The notes: generated by a model not told the origin, from the letters alone. A stretch of DNA of 64,000 nucleotides from Carnobacterium inhibens subsp. inhibens DSM 13024 (GCF_000746825.1 NZ_JQIV01000006.1:2346501-2410500); one strand, 5' to 3'. Numbered from the stretch's first letter, positions 54,822 through 64,000 are shown. Numbers and translations are program-made.

Positions 54822-55781
54822 ATGGATATCGTACAATTGCTTCAACTCATTGTTTCATCATCACTTGTGTATTCAGCTCCTCTTGTATTAACAGCCCTAG
54901 GTGGAACATTTTCTGAACGTAGTGGTATTGTTAACGTAGGTCTAGAAGGAATAATGGTTATGGGAGCCTTTAGTTCAATTGTATTTAATTTAACTTTTGC
55001 AAGTACTTTTGGCGACATGACTCCTTGGATATCCGCTTTAGTTGGTGGATTGATTGGTGTGGTTTTTTCACTGATCCACGCAGTAGCTACAGTCAATCTA
55101 AGAGCAGACCACATTATTTCTGGTACTGTTATCAACTTAATGGCTCCAGCATTAGCAATCTTCTTTACTCGTGTATTGTATAATGGAGCTGGACAAACGG
55201 ATCGTATCACTGAAAGTTTTGGTAAAGTAACTATTCCATTACTGAACCGTATTCCAATTATCGGCGATATTTTCTTTAAAGGAACTTCAGCACCCGCTTT
55301 TGCAGGTATTCTAATTGCTATCATTTGCTGGGTAGTACTCTTTAAGACAAGATTTGGTTTACGTTTAAGATCTGTTGGGGAACACCCTCAAGCAGCTGAT
55401 ACGTTAGGGATCAATGTTTACTTAATGAAATATGCTGGTGTAATGTTGTCTGGTTTACTCGGTGGTATGGGTGGCGCAATTCAAGCGCAATCTATTTCAT
55501 TGAGTTTTCAAGCTTCAACAATTGCTGGGCAAGGATTTATTGCTATGGCAGCAATGATATTTGGTAAATGGAACCCTCTTGGTGCAATGGGTGCAGCTAT
55601 ATTCTTTGGTTTTGCTCAAAGTCTAGGTGTTATTGGAAATTACATTCCTATTATTCAAGACATCCCAAGTGTGTGGTTGCAAATCGCGCCATATGTTATC
55701 ACTATTATTGTGTTGGTTGGTGTTATCGGTAAATCCGAAGGACCAGCAGCTGGTGGTAAAACATATATTAAATCAAAATAA
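54822..55781 (+). CDS. nupQ: Nucleoside ABC transporter permease NupQ-like
   Basis: 319-residue partner permease, with LTALGGTFSERSGIVNVGLEGIM near the N-terminus and RSVGEHPQAADTLGINV in the cytoplasmic loop, both typical of this family. Pairs with the upstream permease to form the transmembrane channel. Followed by a terminator, ending the operon. Confidence 0.92.
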   Translation: MDIVQLLQLIVSSSLVYSAPLVLTALGGTFSERSGIVNVGLEGIMVMGAFSSIVFNLTFASTFGDMTPWISALVGGLIGVVFSLIHAVATVNLRADHIISGTVINLMAPALAIFFTRVLYNGAGQTDRITESFGKVTIPLLNRIPIIGDIFFKGTSAPAFAGILIAIICWVVLFKTRFGLRLRSVGEHPQAADTLGINVYLMKYAGVMLSGLLGGMGGAIQAQSISLSFQASTIAGQGFIAMAAMIFGKWNPLGAMGAAIFFGFAQSLGVIGNYIPIIQDIPSVWLQIAPYVITIIVLVGVIGKSEGPAAGGKTYIKSK

Positions 55782-55791
55782 GATACTTTTT

Positions 55792-55836
55792 AAGCAACAA
55801 CGGACGTTCATGTCTGTTGTTGCTTTCTTTTTTTTA
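55792..55836 (+). terminator. Intrinsic terminator of the nucleoside ABC operon
   Basis: 14-bp stem AAGCAACAACGGAC with its complement (one G-U), followed by CTTTTTTTT. Confidence 0.9.
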
Positions 55837-55893
55837 GTTTTTATTTTAAGATAGACAATGAACGCTTTTCCAAGTTAGAGGAGGAATAAAGAT

Positions 55894-57162
55894 ATGTCTA
55901 TTCAGTTAAATGAAGGAGTTCATTTGCATGTACTCCCCACTAAAAAATATAAAACTATTCGTATTATGTTGAAATTTCGTGCACCATTAAATAAACATAC
56001 GATTACCAAACGAGCTATGCTAGCAAATTTATTGGAGACAAACAGTAAAAAATACCCTACACAAACAGCATTAAGAAGTGCTCTTTCAACTATGTATGGA
56101 GCTAGTTTTGGAACCGCTGTAACTAAAAAAGGGAATACTCATGTATTGACTTTTAGTTTGAATTTAGTGAATGAGAAATACTTATCAAAAGGAGATAACG
56201 TATTACAAGAAGGCATTGATTTTCTAAAAGAAGTTATTTTCTCTCCAAATGTTGAGCAAGGTCAATTTCATGAAAAGACTTTTAAAAGAGAAAAAGAAAA
56301 TTTAGAAGATTATTATGATTCGTTATTTGATGATAAACAAACTTATGCGAGTCTATCTTTACAAGAGCTCTTTTTTGAAGATGATAATCAAAAAACACCA
56401 AGTGTTGGTTCAAAAGAAGATTTGAAAGAAATAACTTCTAGCTCTTTGTATGAGTATTATCAAGAAATTTTAAATCAAGATAAGGTAGACATTTACGTAA
56501 TGGGTGATGTGAGTACAGGTGAGATTCAGTCAGCATTTGAGCAGTTCAACTTTGCTCCTCGACAATTAGAAGAAACAAATAGTTTCTATAAAGAACCAGC
56601 AGCTAAGAAAATAAAAAGTAAAACTGAATACCAAGATGTTATACAAGCGAAGTTTAACCTCGGTTATACAACGTCTGTTTTTTATCATGATCCGTCTTAT
56701 TATGCAGCACAAGTATTCAATGGTTTATTCGGCGGATTCCCGCATTCTAAATTGTTTATGAATGTTCGTGAGAAGGAAAGTTTAGCTTATTATGCTTCTA
56801 GTTCAATGGATACGTTTAGAGGGATGATGACTGTTCAAACTGGTATTGATGGTCAAAAGGTAGAACAAGTTAGAGAAATCATCGCATTACAGTTAAAAGA
56901 GATGCAATCAGGCAATTTTACTCAAGAAGCTGTTTCTCAAACGAAAGAAATGTTGAAAAATCAACTTTTTCAATCTGAAGATAACTCAGGATCTGTTATT
57001 GAGCGTATTTATGCTATGCAATTAGCTAGAGGTAATGGGAATGAACTTTCAATTGATGAGTGGGTACGTAGAATTGAAAAGGTTACTAAAGAGGACATCA
57101 TTGAAGTGGCCAACCAAGTGAAATTAAATGCAACATTCTTTTTGACAGCGGAGGCGAAATAA
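55894..57162 (+). CDS. ymfF: M16-family protein YmfF (EF-P modification-associated)
   Basis: 422 residues with M16 peptidase fold but without the HxxEH zinc motif, so probably a non-catalytic partner of the next gene product. Genetic work in B. subtilis linked ymfF/ymfH/ymfI to the 5-aminopentanol modification of EF-P. AGAGGAGG precedes the ATG. It overlaps ymfH by one base. Confidence 0.88.
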   Translation: MSIQLNEGVHLHVLPTKKYKTIRIMLKFRAPLNKHTITKRAMLANLLETNSKKYPTQTALRSALSTMYGASFGTAVTKKGNTHVLTFSLNLVNEKYLSKGDNVLQEGIDFLKEVIFSPNVEQGQFHEKTFKREKENLEDYYDSLFDDKQTYASLSLQELFFEDDNQKTPSVGSKEDLKEITSSSLYEYYQEILNQDKVDIYVMGDVSTGEIQSAFEQFNFAPRQLEETNSFYKEPAAKKIKSKTEYQDVIQAKFNLGYTTSVFYHDPSYYAAQVFNGLFGGFPHSKLFMNVREKESLAYYASSSMDTFRGMMTVQTGIDGQKVEQVREIIALQLKEMQSGNFTQEAVSQTKEMLKNQLFQSEDNSGSVIERIYAMQLARGNGNELSIDEWVRRIEKVTKEDIIEVANQVKLNATFFLTAEAK

Positions 57163-58463
57163 TGGAAAAAAAAGTCTATGAACAATTACAAGAAATAATA
57201 TATAGAGAGACACTAGATAATGGGCTACAAGTGATCTTATTGCCTAAAAATGATTTTCATAAAACTTATGGCTTATTTTCAACTAATTTTGGTTCTATTG
57301 ATAATCAATTTGTCCCTCGTGGGAAAACAGAAGCAACTACTGTACCAGATGGCATTGCTCACTTTTTAGAACATAAATTATTTGAAAAAGAAGATGGAGA
57401 TGTTTTCAATACATTTGGGCGCTTAGGTGCTTCTGCAAATGCTTTTACAAGTTTTACTCGTACAGCGTATCTTTTTTCCAGTACGAGCAATGTTCCAGAG
57501 AGTTTGACTACACTTCTGGATTTTGTTCAAGAACCTTATTTTACTGAATCAACGGTAAATAAAGAAAAAGGGATCATTGCTCAAGAGATTCAAATGTATG
57601 AAGATGAACCGGACTGGCGTTTGTTTTTTGGTATCTTAGGTAATATGTATCCTAAACATCCCTTGCACATCGATATTGCTGGAACGGTAGATAGTATTAT
57701 GGACATTACTCCTGAATTACTATATGAGAATCATGAGACTTTTTATCACCCGAGTAATATGAATCTATTTATTGTTGGAAAATTAGATCCAAAAGAAACC
57801 ATGCAGTTGATTCGAGACAATCAAGCAAAAAAAGACTTCGTACCTGCTGAAACAATTCAACGTATTTTTCCAGAAGAAACCATTCATGATATCAAACCTT
57901 ACGATTTTATCAAGATGTCTGTTAACCGACCAAAAAGTATTGTCGGAGTAAAAGGTTTAAACGAGGTCCCAACTGGCATAAAGGCTCTAGAGTATAAAAC
58001 AACAATGGATTTACTGCTAACGTTGTTATTTGGTCCTACATCGGCAAATTATTTAAATTTATATGACAAAGGAATCATAGATGATAGTTTCTCTTATGAG
58101 TTTAATTTGGACCGTACGTTCCATTTTGTAGATGTCAGTGGAGACACAAAAGATTCAGCTGCTTTTAGTGAAGAAATTAAAAAACTGTTGCTTAGTGCAA
58201 AAGATAGCTTAGAATTAACAGAAGAAAATTTAACAACGGTTAAGAAACGAATGATTGGCCAAGAATTGCAAGCATTAAACTCGTTAGAATATATAGCTAA
58301 TCAATTTAGCCAACCTATTTATGGAGAAGCAACGTTATTTGATATCGTTCCTATTATTGAAAACATTACATTAGCAGAGATAAAAGATGCTGCTGCAGAA
58401 TTTATGATTGAAGATCATATGACGACATTCCATATTTTACCAAAAGGAGCGAATGAAGCGTGA
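57162..58463 (+). CDS. ymfH: M16-family metallopeptidase YmfH
   Basis: 433 residues with the inverted zinc motif HFLEH (DGIAHFLEHKLFE, near residue 68) and a downstream Glu ligand region (NKEKGIIAQEIQMYEDEPDW). Catalytically competent partner of YmfF. Its natural substrate is unknown. Overlaps ymfI by 4 nt, so the three are translationally coupled. Confidence 0.9.
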   Translation: MEKKVYEQLQEIIYRETLDNGLQVILLPKNDFHKTYGLFSTNFGSIDNQFVPRGKTEATTVPDGIAHFLEHKLFEKEDGDVFNTFGRLGASANAFTSFTRTAYLFSSTSNVPESLTTLLDFVQEPYFTESTVNKEKGIIAQEIQMYEDEPDWRLFFGILGNMYPKHPLHIDIAGTVDSIMDITPELLYENHETFYHPSNMNLFIVGKLDPKETMQLIRDNQAKKDFVPAETIQRIFPEETIHDIKPYDFIKMSVNRPKSIVGVKGLNEVPTGIKALEYKTTMDLLLTLLFGPTSANYLNLYDKGIIDDSFSYEFNLDRTFHFVDVSGDTKDSAAFSEEIKKLLLSAKDSLELTEENLTTVKKRMIGQELQALNSLEYIANQFSQPIYGEATLFDIVPIIENITLAEIKDAAAEFMIEDHMTTFHILPKGANEA

Positions 58464-59185
58464 AATTTGCTTTAATTATGGGAGCTAGCGGTGATATTGG
58501 AAAAGAAATCGCGCAAGAATTAGCAGAAAAAGGATGGTCATTGTACTTGCACGCTCACTCAAATCCAAAGAGCGTTGACAATCAACTGCGAAGTTTTCAA
58601 GTCCTTTATCCAAAACAAGATTTTTACGCTTTAACTTTAGATATGACGAAAGAAGAGGATATTCCTCTTTTTCTTCGTTCTATCTACCAGTTGGATGCGG
58701 TTATTTTTGCTAGTGGGTTTACGACTTATCAGTTGCTAACTGAAGTTACTTCTATCGACATGGATCACATGTGGTCAGTGCATGTTAAGACACCCATTTT
58801 ATTGATCCAACACTTACAAGATAAATTAGCTCGTTCTAGACAGGGAAGAATTATTTTTATTAGTTCTATTTATGGAGAAATGGGTAGTGCAATGGAAGTA
58901 TTTTATAGTACTACAAAAGGCGCCCAGCTAGCTTTTATTAAAGCTTATAGTAAAGAAGTAGCTAGTCTGGGGATAACTGTAAACGCAATTTCTCCAGGTG
59001 CAATTGCTACTAAAATGAATCAAGATTTTACAGCAGCAGAACTGAAAGAGTTGGAAAGTGAGATTCCGGTAGGGCGTTTAGGAAGTGTGTCAGAAGTTAG
59101 TTTTTGGGTTGCTCAATTATTGGAAAAACGCAGCGCGTATATGACTGGTCAATCTATTGTGATTAGCGGTGGCTGGTTAAAATAG
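58460..59185 (+). CDS. ymfI: SDR oxidoreductase YmfI (EF-P 5-aminopentanone reductase-like)
   Basis: 241-residue short-chain dehydrogenase: cofactor motif GASGDIGKEI, catalytic Ser in ISSIYGEMG, YSTTKGAQ with Tyr/Lys. In B. subtilis YmfI reduces the 5-aminopentanone group on EF-P Lys32. Its place after ymfF-ymfH supports this over FabG-like reductases. Confidence 0.88.
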   Translation: MKFALIMGASGDIGKEIAQELAEKGWSLYLHAHSNPKSVDNQLRSFQVLYPKQDFYALTLDMTKEEDIPLFLRSIYQLDAVIFASGFTTYQLLTEVTSIDMDHMWSVHVKTPILLIQHLQDKLARSRQGRIIFISSIYGEMGSAMEVFYSTTKGAQLAFIKAYSKEVASLGITVNAISPGAIATKMNQDFTAAELKELESEIPVGRLGSVSEVSFWVAQLLEKRSAYMTGQSIVISGGWLK

Positions 59186-59242
59186 AAAAGCATCATCACT
59201 TTATAGTATAAAGAAAAATTAATGTTTCTAGAGTAGTAGTTA

Positions 59243-59251
59243 TGTTATAAT
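59243..59251 (+). promoter_or_regulatory. Extended -10 promoter upstream of rodZ
   Basis: TGTTATAAT (TGn plus TATAAT), 53 nt before the rodZ start. No good -35. Confidence 0.5.
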
Positions 59252-59303
59252 GCAAATGATATGAGATTTTCTCTCTAAACAAGAGAATAGGTAGGTGAGA
59301 CAG

Positions 59304-60155
59304 TTGAATGAAATTGGTGAAAAATTAAAAGAAGCAAGAAAAGCAAAAGGATATACACTAGATGATTTGCAACAAATGACTAAAATTCAAAAAAGATATT
59401 TAATTGCTATTGAAGAAGGCAATTATGATGTTATGCCAGGGAAGTTTTATGCACGTGCTTTTATCAAACAATATGCAGATACTGTAGGCTTGAATGGAGA
59501 TCAGTTATTAGAAGAATACACTGATGCAGTCCCTCATACCCATGATGAAGAATACGTTGAAAAAGTCTCTACAGATCAAACTCGGTCTGGAAAAAACCCG
59601 GAAAATATCTTTTTGACAAAAGCCCAAGATTATTTACCTACAATTCTAATCGGCATCTTAGCAGTAGCTATTGTAGCAGCTATCTATTTTGCTGTAATAA
59701 AAACAAACAATCAAGGCGATGAAGATATGATTACAAAGGAATCAGAAGAGATTTCTGTCTCAAGCGCTGAATCAATTTCAAGTGAAGAGTCAGTAGCAGA
59801 ATCTTCAGAATCGCAAGAAAGTGAAGAAGAGACTCAAGGAATTGAGATGCAATCTTCTACTGGTTCAACAACGACTTATTCTGTTACCGGGGTTTCAGAA
59901 GGCAGCAGTTTAACATTGACTGCTTCAGGTGGAGATTCATGGATTAGTGTTGAGGCTGATGGAACAACCATTGATGCTCAGTTGATTACAGACGGCTCTA
60001 ATTTAGAGTCAGAAGTTCCAGAGGGTACGTCATCTTTAGTGGTCATTATTGGGAATGCTCCTGCTACGAAAGTAAATCTTAATGGTGAGGATATTCCGTA
60101 TGCTCCAGAAGCAGAAAATTCTGTTCGTCAAGAAATTGAATTTCAATTCGAATAG
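59304..60155 (+). CDS. rodZ: RodZ-like cell-shape protein (YmfM)
   Basis: Links the MreB cytoskeleton to wall synthesis. 283 residues: N-terminal HTH_25 domain (NEIGEKLKEARKAKGYTLDDLQ), membrane helix about 110-130, Ser/Glu-rich linker about 140-175, C-terminal DUF4115 beta domain. TTG at 59304 with AGGTGA is preferred; an in-frame GTG at 59295 overlaps the ribosome-binding site. Followed by pgsA as in B. subtilis. Confidence 0.9.
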   Translation: MNEIGEKLKEARKAKGYTLDDLQQMTKIQKRYLIAIEEGNYDVMPGKFYARAFIKQYADTVGLNGDQLLEEYTDAVPHTHDEEYVEKVSTDQTRSGKNPENIFLTKAQDYLPTILIGILAVAIVAAIYFAVIKTNNQGDEDMITKESEEISVSSAESISSEESVAESSESQESEEETQGIEMQSSTGSTTTYSVTGVSEGSSLTLTASGGDSWISVEADGTTIDAQLITDGSNLESEVPEGTSSLVVIIGNAPATKVNLNGEDIPYAPEAENSVRQEIEFQFE

Positions 60156-60244
60156 ATAGTGAGAGGAAAGACTTGTAATACTTTTTTTATTGAAGTCTTC
60201 TTAAAATTAGTAGATGTATCTTGATAAAGAGAGGAAGCACAAAA

Positions 60245-60826
60245 TTGAACTTACCAAATAAACTTACTGTATTGAGAATTTTTATGATTCCGATATTTGT
60301 TATTATCGTATTAGCACCTTTTGATTGGGGTGTAGTTCATCTTTTAGGATCTACAGTGGAAGTGACACAATTGGTAGGAGCTGGTTTATTTGCTTTAGCA
60401 AGTTTCACAGACTGGTTAGATGGAAAAATCGCACGTAACCAAGGATTAGTAACGAATTTTGGTAAATTTGCGGATCCTTTAGCTGATAAGATGTTAGTTA
60501 TGACAGCTCTAATTGTTTTAGTTGGGCAAAACTTAGCTCCTTCATGGGTCGTTTCTATTATTGTATGTAGGGAATTAGCTGTTACAGGACTAAGATTACT
60601 ATTAGTAGAACAAGGTGGCACAGTCTTAGCAGCTGCATGGCCTGGAAAAATAAAAACAGCTACTCAAATGGTTGCTATTATCTTATTGCTTATTGATAAT
60701 TTACCTTTTGAAGGAATCGGATTGCCTATGGCATCTATTATGTTGTATATTTGTTTATTCTTTACAATTTATTCTGGGGTAGACTACTTTGTAAAAAACA
60801 GCTCCGTATTCAACGGTCCTAAATAA
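60245..60826 (+). CDS. pgsA: CDP-diacylglycerol-glycerol-3-phosphate 3-phosphatidyltransferase
   Basis: Makes phosphatidylglycerol phosphate, the committed step to phosphatidylglycerol. 193 residues, integral membrane. The CDP-alcohol phosphotransferase motif D-G-x2-A-R-x8-G-x3-D-x3-D is visible as DWLDGKIARNQG ... GKFADPLADK. TTG at 60245 with AGAGAGGA gives the usual NLPNKLTVLRI start. Confidence 0.95.
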   Translation: MNLPNKLTVLRIFMIPIFVIIVLAPFDWGVVHLLGSTVEVTQLVGAGLFALASFTDWLDGKIARNQGLVTNFGKFADPLADKMLVMTALIVLVGQNLAPSWVVSIIVCRELAVTGLRLLLVEQGGTVLAAAWPGKIKTATQMVAIILLLIDNLPFEGIGLPMASIMLYICLFFTIYSGVDYFVKNSSVFNGPK

Positions 60827-60847
60827 GAACAGAATACTATCAAGAAG

Positions 60848-60890
60848 AGAAGATCATTTGAAATGAGTATTTCAATGGTCTTCTTTTTTG
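60848..60890 (+). terminator. Intrinsic terminator of pgsA
   Basis: AGAAGATCAT-TTGAAA pairs with TTTCAATGGTCTTCT (one bulge and one G-U), then six T. Confidence 0.82.
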
Positions 60891-61018
60891 TCACCTAGAA
60901 AAGTATGGTAAAATAAGAACATTAAAGAATGGAAGCCTTTTATCTTAAGAGTTTAAGAAGGGCCAAATTAAAGTTGTATCATAGTGTTCGCGTATTATAG
61001 AAGTAGGAGTGAGTAGAA

Positions 61019-62302
61019 ATGAATGCAGAAATCATAGCAATTGGTACCGAGTTATTGATGGGGCAAGTAGTAAATACAAATGCTTCTTTTTTGTCTCGCG
61101 AGTTGTCATCATTAGGAATAAATGTCTATCATCAAATCGTTGTGGGAGATAATCCCACAAGAATGGCGGAAGTGATAGAAGCTGCTGAACAACGAAGTGA
61201 TTTAATCATACTATCAGGAGGTTTGGGTCCAACAAAAGATGATATTACAAAGCAAGTATTAGCTGAGCATTTAAACAAAAAATTAATTTTGGATAAAAGT
61301 ACGATGGAAAAAATTACTATGTATCACGAAAGTAGAAAACGATTAATGACAGAAAATAATCGCTTGCAAGCTATGGTTATTGAAGAATCAACTATCTTGA
61401 AAAATGAAACGGGTCTTGCTGCTGGTATGTTTTTAACCCAAAATAATCAATTCTATGTGTTGTTGCCTGGCCCTCCTAGTGAGTTAGAACCCATGTTTAT
61501 AAAAGAAGTAAAACCTTTATTGATGAAAAAAAATCAGAATGAAACGTATATCGTATCAAGAGTGATGCGCTTTTTTGATATAGGAGAATCCCAGTTAGCT
61601 GCTGAACTGGATGATTTGATTGAACACCAGGAAAATCCAACTCTTGCTACATATGCTGGGAAACACGAAGTAACTTTGCGTTTAACAGCCAATGGAAGCT
61701 CTGAGGAAGCTTGTTATTTATTATTGGATAATATGGAAGTGAGTATCCAAAAACGTATAGGAAGCTATTTTTACGGGTATGGAGAGGACAATAGGCTAGA
61801 AAATGTAGTGGCTGATTTGCTGAAAGAAAGAAAATTGACATTGACAGCTGCAGAAAGTTTAACGGGTGGAGCCTTTCAAAGTCAACTAACCAGTATTTCA
61901 GGTGCTAGCCAATATTTTAAAGGTGGAATCGTAACCTATAGTAATGAAAGCAAAAAAGAAATCTTGGGTGTGTCTAAAGAAACCATTAAAAACGAAGGAG
62001 CAGTTAGCGCTCAATGTGCCATCGAGATGGCACAAAACGCAAGAGAGATGTTTAATGTAGACTTAGGGTTATCCTTTACTGGTGTTGCAGGCCCAGATAA
62101 GTTAGAAAACCAAGAAGTGGGTACAGTGTGGATTGGCCTTTCTGTTAAGGGACAACCAACATTCGCTAAGGAATACCATTTAGGTAAAGGGCGTGAGAAC
62201 AATAGGGATAGATCAGTAATGTCTGGGTTAGAGTTGATTCGGAGAACTTTATTGAATTTACCTATTCATCAAAAGGTTTTTTCTGGAAAAAAAGTCGAAT
62301 GA
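61019..62302 (+). CDS. cinA: CinA family competence/damage-inducible protein
   Basis: 427 residues with N-terminal MoaB-like domain (MNAEIIAIGTELLMGQVVNTN, SGGLGPTKDD) and C-terminal CinA domain (LTAAESLTGG, GVAGPD), the latter acting as nicotinamide-nucleotide amidase in many bacteria. Upstream of recA as in streptococci, where both belong to a competence-induced unit. Here recA also has its own promoter. Confidence 0.94.
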   Translation: MNAEIIAIGTELLMGQVVNTNASFLSRELSSLGINVYHQIVVGDNPTRMAEVIEAAEQRSDLIILSGGLGPTKDDITKQVLAEHLNKKLILDKSTMEKITMYHESRKRLMTENNRLQAMVIEESTILKNETGLAAGMFLTQNNQFYVLLPGPPSELEPMFIKEVKPLLMKKNQNETYIVSRVMRFFDIGESQLAAELDDLIEHQENPTLATYAGKHEVTLRLTANGSSEEACYLLLDNMEVSIQKRIGSYFYGYGEDNRLENVVADLLKERKLTLTAAESLTGGAFQSQLTSISGASQYFKGGIVTYSNESKKEILGVSKETIKNEGAVSAQCAIEMAQNAREMFNVDLGLSFTGVAGPDKLENQEVGTVWIGLSVKGQPTFAKEYHLGKGRENNRDRSVMSGLELIRRTLLNLPIHQKVFSGKKVE

Positions 62303-62318
62303 ATTAAATAATGGACAC

Positions 62319-62332
62319 CGAATGTTTGTTCG
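62319..62332 (+). promoter_or_regulatory. LexA (SOS) box upstream of recA
   Basis: CGAATGTTTGTTCG matches the Gram-positive LexA/DinR consensus CGAAC-N4-GTTCG with one mismatch. It lies 9 nt upstream of the recA -35, a position suited to repression. Confidence 0.8.
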
Positions 62333-62340
62333 CTTTTTTC

Positions 62341-62369
62341 TTGCTTTGTTTATAAAAAAAAGGTATAAT
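62341..62369 (+). promoter_or_regulatory. recA promoter
   Basis: TTGCTT (62341-62346), 17-nt spacer, TATAAT (62364-62369); transcription would start about 65 nt before the recA ATG. Confidence 0.82.
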
Positions 62370-62440
62370 AATGGATGTAGCAGATGAAAATATGAATGAG
62401 TAACGAATAGATAAAAGAAGATTTGAGGAGGATTTATTTA

Positions 62441-63487
62441 ATGGCAGACGATCGTAAACAAGCATTAGACGCAGCGTTAAAAAAGATTGAAAAGAATTTT
62501 GGAAAAGGTTCTGTTATGAAACTAGGCGAAAAAGTTGATACACGTATTTCAACTGTTCCTAGTGGTTCACTAGCATTAGACGTAGCTTTAGGTGTAGGTG
62601 GTTTTCCGCGTGGAAGAATCATCGAAGTATATGGTCCTGAAAGTTCAGGTAAAACTACAGTAGCTTTACATGCTGTTGCTGAAGTTCAAAAACAAGGCGG
62701 AATTGCTGCTTTTATTGATGCAGAAAATGCATTAGATCCAAAATATGCAGCTGCTTTAGGTGTAGACATAGATGAATTACTTTTATCTCAACCAGATACA
62801 GGTGAACAAGGATTAGAAATTGCAGATGCTTTAGTTTCCAGTGGAGCAGTAGATATTGTAGTTATTGACTCAGTTGCTGCTTTAGTACCACGTGCAGAAA
62901 TCGAAGGAGAAATGGGAGACTCTCATGTAGGTCTACAAGCCCGTTTGATGTCTCAAGCTTTGCGTAAATTATCTGGATCAATTAATAAGACAAAAACAAT
63001 CGCTCTATTTATCAACCAAATTCGTGAAAAAGTCGGCGTGATGTTTGGTAATCCAGAAATTACCCCGGGTGGTCGTGCACTGAAATTCTACGCTACGATC
63101 CGATTAGAAGTTAGAAGAGCTGAACAAATCAAACAAGGTACAGATATTATGGGTAACCGTACAAAAATCAAAGTTGTAAAAAACAAAGTTGCTCCTCCTT
63201 TTAGAGTAGCTGAAGTAGATATCATGTATGGAGAAGGTATATCTCAAGTTGGAGAACTGGTAGATATGGGTTCTGACAAAGATATTATTGATAAATCTGG
63301 AGCGTGGTACTCTTATAATGGCGAACGAATTGGTCAAGGCCGAGAAAACGTCAAAAAATTCTTTAAGGAAAATCCTGAATTAAGAGCTGAAGTAGAACAA
63401 AAAGTTCGTGCAGCTTATGGATTTGGTGAACCTGGCACTGAAGAAGCAACAGCAGACTCTTCTGAAATTGATTTATTAGAAAAATAA
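62441..63487 (+). CDS. recA: Recombinase RecA
   Basis: 348 residues; central recombinase of homologous recombination, SOS co-protease and natural transformation. Walker [10 protein letters not shown] (about 67-75), [54 protein letters not shown] at 62441 with GAGGAGG is chosen over an open frame 18 nt upstream. The acidic C-tail is present. Confidence 0.97.
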   Translation: MADDRKQALDAALKKIEKNFGKGSVMKLGEKVDTRISTVPSGSLALDVALGVGGFPRGRIIEVYGPESSGKTTVALHAVAEVQKQGGIAAFIDAENALDPKYAAALGVDIDELLLSQPDTGEQGLEIADALVSSGAVDIVVIDSVAALVPRAEIEGEMGDSHVGLQARLMSQALRKLSGSINKTKTIALFINQIREKVGVMFGNPEITPGGRALKFYATIRLEVRRAEQIKQGTDIMGNRTKIKVVKNKVAPPFRVAEVDIMYGEGISQVGELVDMGSDKDIIDKSGAWYSYNGERIGQGRENVKKFFKENPELRAEVEQKVRAAYGFGEPGTEEATADSSEIDLLEK

Positions 63488-63496
63488 GATCATAAG

Positions 63497-63532
63497 AAAA
63501 CCAATAAGTATTAGTCTTATTGGTTTTTTTTA
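63497..63532 (+). terminator. Intrinsic terminator of recA
   Basis: AAAACCAATAAG / CTTATTGGTTTT, 7-nt loop, T run. Confidence 0.87.
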
Positions 63533-63641
63533 TAAACTGTTTTTAATCGAATACTACAATTAATGAAGGAAAAAGGAACCTTATATAGGTATACTTAATG
63601 TTATGAAAGTTTATGAAAGGGTTACAAAACCATTATTTAAG

Positions 63642-63670
63642 TTGACATGTCTCTTCACTACAATTAAAAT
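63642..63670 (+). promoter_or_regulatory. Promoter of rny
   Basis: TTGACA (63642-63647), 17-nt spacer, TAAAAT (63665-63670). The 5' leader of about 120 nt contains a small hairpin GTTTTAT-TGGT-ATAAAAC (63709-63726). The rest of the recA-rny gap shows nothing else. Confidence 0.75.
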
Positions 63671-63795
63671 TAAGTTATCTATTAATTTATAATTAGATAT
63701 AGGGTAGGTTTTATTGGTATAAAACTATTCATGTTCTACCAAATAATGGATAAATAATAAATGACAAATTAAATAAATGATACGGAGGTGGAAGA

Positions 63796-64000
63796 ATGGA
63801 TTTTACAAGTGTTGCCTTCGCTATCGTTACTTTAGTTGTCGGTCTTTTTGTTGGATATCTCGTCCGCAAAGCAACCCATGAAAAAGAGCTAGCTGGTGCT
63901 AGAAACACTGCAACTGGAATATTGGAAGAAGCAAAAAGAGAAGCAGAAACCATGAAAAAGGAAGCGATGTTAGAAGCGAAGGATGAAAGCCACAAATATC
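63796..64000 (+). CDS. rny: Ribonuclease Y, 5' part (cut by window end)
   Basis: The first 68 codons are present. An N-terminal membrane helix (about 5-22, VAFAIVTLVVGLFVGYLV) is followed by a coiled coil rich in Glu, Lys and Ala (EEAKREAETMKKEAMLEAKDE), the hallmark of membrane-anchored RNase Y, which initiates mRNA decay. GGAGGTG precedes the ATG. Position after cinA-recA matches the usual recA-rny order. KH and HD domains lie outside the window. Confidence 0.88.
   Translation, partial: MDFTSVAFAIVTLVVGLFVGYLVRKATHEKELAGARNTATGILEEAKREAETMKKEAMLEAKDESHKY

Noticed and set aside
1-64000. Mobile elements, CRISPR arrays, tRNA or rRNA genes, phage attachment sites
   Set aside because: None seen on either strand by eye. 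Inverted repeats found are all explained as terminators, the attenuator or possible operators.

Overview
The window is a low-GC, gene-dense Firmicutes chromosome segment, most like a Carnobacterium-type lactic acid bacterium (Lactobacillales). This rests on the divergent pepQ/ccpA pair, the asp23-nusB-folD-xseA-xseB-ispA-tlyA-argR-recN string without dxs between ispA and tlyA, a DUF4044 mini-gene, and codon and ribosome-binding-site style. The genus is an inference. I saw no rRNA, tRNA, CRISPR array, insertion sequence or prophage. Nearly all of it looks like core genome.

Layout. 0-7.3 kb: diaminopimelate deacetylase, a glucolipid synthase, an MscS channel, a DUF948/YtxH stress-type pair, then pepQ divergent from ccpA. 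7.5-13.6 kb: PBP1A on the minus strand, a 300-nt attenuator leader, and a three-gene TrpX-type amino-acid ABC transporter. 13.8-24.5 kb: single genes (trhO, tag, an NlpC/P60 hydrolase, a GH13 glucosidase, an SDR, a lipid kinase, pepF, a VanZ protein, a YebC-type protein). 24.7-28.7 kb: the comGA-comGG DNA-uptake pilus operon. 28.8-38.3 kb: pepP-efp and asp23-nusB-folD-xseA-xseB-ispA-tlyA-argR-recN. 38.4-50.7 kb: msrA, DUF4044, corA, gnd, a two-component system, yidC, acylphosphatase, topB, ftsK. 50.9-55.8 kb: a BMP-family nucleoside ABC transporter. 55.9-64 kb: ymfF-ymfH-ymfI-rodZ-pgsA-cinA-recA and the start of rny.

The most interesting element is the leader at about 10607-10896. A consensus promoter is followed by a 23-codon reading frame with a Tyr-Tyr-Phe-Ser-Tyr-Phe run. 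After it come seven RNA segments in which each can pair with the next (1:2, 2:3, 3:4, 4:5, 5:6, 6:7), and the last pair is an intrinsic terminator. Stalling at the Tyr/Phe codons would favour 1:2, 3:4 and 5:6 (antitermination). Completing the peptide would favour 2:3, 4:5 and 6:7 (termination). This looks like ribosome-mediated attenuation in a lineage that normally uses T-boxes, and it suggests that the transporter serves aromatic amino acids.

Most transcription units end in clear intrinsic terminators. A LexA-type box and a consensus promoter precede recA, and candidate catabolite-control sites lie near ccpA and the BMP lipoprotein gene.
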